Assembly (NCBI GenBank): GCA_963631415.1
Contig: CAVGQS010000101.1
Coordinates: 1 to 9,189, forward strand
Origin: UBA6382 sp963631415
GTDB lineage: Bacteria; Bacteroidota; Bacteroidia; Bacteroidales; Bacteroidaceae
Length of the DNA: 9,189 bases
Direction of reading: 5' to 3'
Positions within the stretch are counted from its first letter, which is position 1, and each line of letters starts with the position of its first letter. Under the pieces are notes generated by a model. It worked only from the letters and a program-made list of their open reading frames with translations. It made no database searches and had not been told where the DNA came from. Below are positions 7,115 through 9,189 of the stretch, piece after piece. The position numbers and the translations under genes are program-made.

Positions 7115-7154
7115 CAACACTACAACACTTATCTAAAGACAAAAGCAAAAAACA

Positions 7155-8798
7155 ATGGCAACAACTCCTGAATTTAAGTACGCTCCCATGTTTCAGCTGG
7201 GACCCGACACTACAGAGTATTATCTTCTCACCAAAGACCACGTGTCGGTTGGCGAATTTGAGGGACACCCCATCCTCAAGGTCGAGGCTGAGGGCCTGAC
7301 CAAGATGGCCAACGCCGCCTTCCGCGACGTGAGCTTCATGCTGCGCCGCAGCCACAACGAGCAGGTGGCCAAAATCCTCTCCGACCCCGAGGCTTCCGAC
7401 AACGACAAATATGTGGCGCTGACCTTCCTTCGCAACGCCGAGGTGGCTGCCAAGGGCAGTCTGCCGCTGTGCCAGGACACCGGCACCGCCATCGTCCACG
7501 GTGAGAAGGGCCAGCAGGTGTGGACCGGCTTCTGCGACGAAGAGGCTCTGTCGAAGGGCGTCTACAAGACCTACACCGAGGAGAACCTCCGCTATTCGCA
7601 GAACGCGCCCCTCGACATGTACAACGAGGTCAACACGCGCTGCAACCTGCCTGCTCAGATAGACATCGAGGCGACCGAGGGCATGGAGTACAGATTCCTC
7701 TGCGTCACCAAGGGCGGCGGTTCTGCCAACAAGACTTACCTCTATCAGGAGACCAAGGCGCGCATACAGAATCCCGGCACCCTCATCCCCTTCCTTGTGG
7801 AGAAGATGAAGAGCCTGGGCACCGCGGCATGCCCGCCCTACCACATCGCCATTGTCATTGGCGGCACCAGCGCCGAGAAGAACCTGCTCACTGTCAAGCT
7901 GGCGTCGACCCACTACTACGACTCGCTGCCCACCACCGGCGACAGCACCGGCCGCGCCTTCCGCGACGTGGAACTTGAGGAGACGCTCCTCCACGAGGCT
8001 TGGAACATAGGCCTCGGAGCGCAGTTCGGCGGCAAGTATATGGCCCACGACGTCAGGGTGGTGCGCCTGCCGCGCCACGGCGCTTCGTGCCCCATCGGCC
8101 TGGGCGTGAGCTGCTCCGCCGACCGCAACATCAAGTGCAAAATCAACAAGGACGGCATCTGGATAGAGAAGATGGACGACAAACCCTACGAACTCATCCC
8201 GGCTGAGCTGCGCAATGCCGGCGAGGGCGACGCCGTCAAGATTGACCTCAACCAGCCCATGCGCGACGTGTGCAACATACTGACCCAGTATCCCATTGGC
8301 ACACGCCTCTCGCTCAACGGCACCATCATCGTGGGCCGCGACATTGCCCACGCCAAGATCAAGGCGCGCCTCGACGCTGGCGAGGAGATGCCCGAATACC
8401 TCAAGAACCACCCCATCTACTACGCCGGCCCCGCCAAGACCCCGGCTGGCATGGCGTGCGGCTCGATGGGCCCCACCACGGCAGGGCGCATGGACCCCTA
8501 CGTTGAGGAGTTCCAGTCACACGGCGGCAGCCTCATCATGCTGGCCAAGGGCAACCGCTCTGCCGACGTGACCAACGCCTGCAAGGCCCACGGCGGCTTC
8601 TACCTCGGCTCCATCGGCGGCCCCGCAGCCATCCTTGCCCAAAACAACATCAAGTCGATAGAGTGCGTGGAGTATCCCGAACTCGGCATGGAGGCCATCT
8701 GGAAGATAGAGGTAGAGAACTTCCCCGCCTTCATCCTCGTCGACGACAAGGGCAACGACTTCTTCAAACAACTCAAGCCTGGCTGCTGCCGCAAATAG
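7155..8798 (+). CDS. fumA: Class I (iron-sulfur) fumarate hydratase
   Basis: This cytoplasmic enzyme interconverts fumarate and malate using an oxygen-sensitive [4Fe-4S] cluster. The 547-residue single chain matches E. coli FumA/FumB (548), with N-terminal (about 1-330) and C-terminal (about 340-547) domains fused. The three cluster cysteines are in place: Cys106 in LPLCQDTGT, Cys226 in TAACPPYH and Cys320 in GVSCSADRNIK. Other conserved blocks are KGGGSANKTYLYQETK near 186-201, RLPRHGASCPIGLG at 304-317, GRDIAHAKIK at 394-403, SMGPTTAGRMD at 437-447 and LAKGNRS at 463-469. In Bacteroidales this enzyme commonly serves the reductive branch to succinate. The ATG at 7155 aligns with the E. coli start region. 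The gene stands alone on the plus strand. The symbol denotes class I only; FumA and FumB cannot be told apart here. Confidence 0.97.
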   Translation: MATTPEFKYAPMFQLGPDTTEYYLLTKDHVSVGEFEGHPILKVEAEGLTKMANAAFRDVSFMLRRSHNEQVAKILSDPEASDNDKYVALTFLRNAEVAAKGSLPLCQDTGTAIVHGEKGQQVWTGFCDEEALSKGVYKTYTEENLRYSQNAPLDMYNEVNTRCNLPAQIDIEATEGMEYRFLCVTKGGGSANKTYLYQETKARIQNPGTLIPFLVEKMKSLGTAACPPYHIAIVIGGTSAEKNLLTVKLASTHYYDSLPTTGDSTGRAFRDVELEETLLHEAWNIGLGAQFGGKYMAHDVRVVRLPRHGASCPIGLGVSCSADRNIKCKINKDGIWIEKMDDKPYELIPAELRNAGEGDAVKIDLNQPMRDVCNILTQYPIGTRLSLNGTIIVGRDIAHAKIKARLDAGEEMPEYLKNHPIYYAGPAKTPAGMACGSMGPTTAGRMDPYVEEFQSHGGSLIMLAKGNRSADVTNACKAHGGFYLGSIGGPAAILAQNNIKSIECVEYPELGMEAIWKIEVENFPAFILVDDKGNDFFKQLKPGCCRK

Positions 8799-8851
8799 GG
8801 CGCTGAGCGACCAGACTTCATCTAGCGGAGAAAAGTTGATTTCCCCACTGC

Positions 8852-8890
8852 ATTATGGCGGAAGCGGTTCGTTTCCGCCATAATAGTTTT
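8852..8890 (+). terminator. Probable terminator of the fumarase gene
   Basis: A perfect 12-bp stem pairs 8852-8863 (attatggcggaa) with 8873-8884. Further G-T, C-G and G-C pairs can close the loop. The stem is followed by ag and four T (8887-8890). It starts 54 bases after the fumarase stop. The short T-run makes it weaker than the kbl terminator. Confidence 0.65.
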
Positions 8891-8956
8891 CTCCCGTATT
8901 GTGCGACAGCACTTTTAACTGGAGATGCATTCTCCTGTTTCAGTATCGAAAAAATC

Positions 8957-9118
8957 CATTGCTGTCCGCTAAAACTCTCTAACATTCGGACCGCTGAGCC
9001 TCCTGCCCCGAAAAGCCCTTTTCGTGAAAATTCGCGCAGTTTGTGTGCGCCTCATTTCCAGCGCGTTACGTCTGCCACGCACTAAAGAATTTTTAAGAAG
9101 CACTTGAGCGATTGAAAA
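8957..9118 (+). repeat. Right copy of the ~163-bp dispersed inverted repeat
   Basis: This is the inverted partner of 3-165. It reads cattgctgtccgctaaaac at its inner end and gagcgattgaaaa at its outer end. Relative to the left copy it has a 1-base insertion near 8976 and a 2-base deletion near 9009. It also holds a small hairpin, cgaaaag/cttttcg, around 9010-9023. It lies 158 bases downstream of the fumarase stop and beyond that gene's terminator. Outside the repeat the flanks of the two copies do not match, so the element ends near 9118. No gene is encoded. Confidence 0.85.
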
Positions 9119-9152
9119 GTAGGACTTAAAAAAATTTTATGCGGACTTAACG

Positions 9153-9189
9153 AAAAAATCTCCGCGGAAACGCTGCAAGATTTCCGCGG
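9153..9189 (-). terminator. Likely terminator of a minus-strand gene entering from the right
   Basis: A perfect 9-bp stem pairs 9162-9170 (ccgcggaaa) with 9181-9189 around a 10-base loop. On the minus strand it is followed by six T (complement of 9153-9158). The window ends at the stem, so it may extend further. This implies a leftward-transcribed gene just beyond the window, convergent with fumarase. Confidence 0.6.

Noticed and set aside
7008..8411. 467-residue open frame antisense to fumarase
   Set aside because: It runs opposite to a clear class I fumarase, shows the Val/Gly/His-rich composition typical of antisense frames in GC-biased genes, and has no recognisable domain.
8810..8823. 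accagacttcatct near the fumarase 3' end, resembling pieces of the left tandem repeat on the minus strand
   Set aside because: The match is short and needs a gap of about 11 bases; it is compatible with chance.
8931..8945. Weak hairpin ggaga/tctcc beside the right repeat
   Set aside because: The stem is only five pairs around a palindromic centre and has no T-run, so it is not a credible terminator or RNA element.
8855..9085. Small plus-strand frame in the right repeat resembling a minus-strand frame at 35-322 (shared SNIRT.EPPAP)
   Set aside because: The likeness comes from the repeated DNA itself. The gaps between copies shift the frame, so protein similarity is not conserved along the length, as it would be for a real gene.

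Overview
The window looks like chromosomal DNA from a member of the Bacteroidales, probably a Prevotella- or Muribaculaceae-like gut commensal with a fairly GC-rich genome. The evidence is the glycine C-acetyltransferase starting MYGKMKE, a GH92 mannosidase, an M64 (IgA-peptidase-type) metalloprotease, promoter-like TAnnTTTG boxes (the Bacteroidetes sigma -7 consensus), and gene starts preceded by A- or CA-rich leaders rather than Shine-Dalgarno sequences. The genus is an inference.

Layout. Bases 1-406 carry no gene. They hold a ~163-bp repeat (3-165), a short 21-bp tandem repeat (211-273) and a strong minus-strand terminator (307-348). kbl (407-1594, minus) follows with its own leader and likely promoter (1595-1692). 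Next comes a tightly packed minus-strand operon, in transcription order: GH92 alpha-mannosidase (7008-4765), HAD phosphatase (4768-4100, sharing an ATGA overlap with the GH92 gene), M64 metallopeptidase (4086-2782) and a secreted TPR protein (2778-1708). A 146-bp divergent promoter region (7009-7154) separates the operon from a class I fumarase on the plus strand (7155-8798). Bases 8799-9189 carry no gene. They hold a likely fumarase terminator (8852-8890), an inverted second copy of the ~163-bp repeat (8957-9118) and the likely terminator of a minus-strand gene entering from the right (9153-9189).

How the genes fit together. Kbl (threonine/glycine metabolism) and fumarase (TCA cycle or its reductive succinate branch) are housekeeping enzymes. 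The four-gene operon between them combines a secreted alpha-mannosidase, a secreted metalloprotease of a family named for IgA cleavage, a secreted TPR protein and a cytoplasmic sugar-phosphatase-like HAD enzyme. Breakdown of mannose-bearing glycoproteins is a reasonable joint role, but no SusC/SusD transporter or regulator is present.

The most unusual structural feature is the pair of ~89% identical inverted repeats bracketing the five minus-strand genes and the one plus-strand gene. Each lies downstream of a gene terminator, in the same orientation relative to that gene. I saw no defence system, CRISPR array, phage, transposase, tRNA or rRNA.
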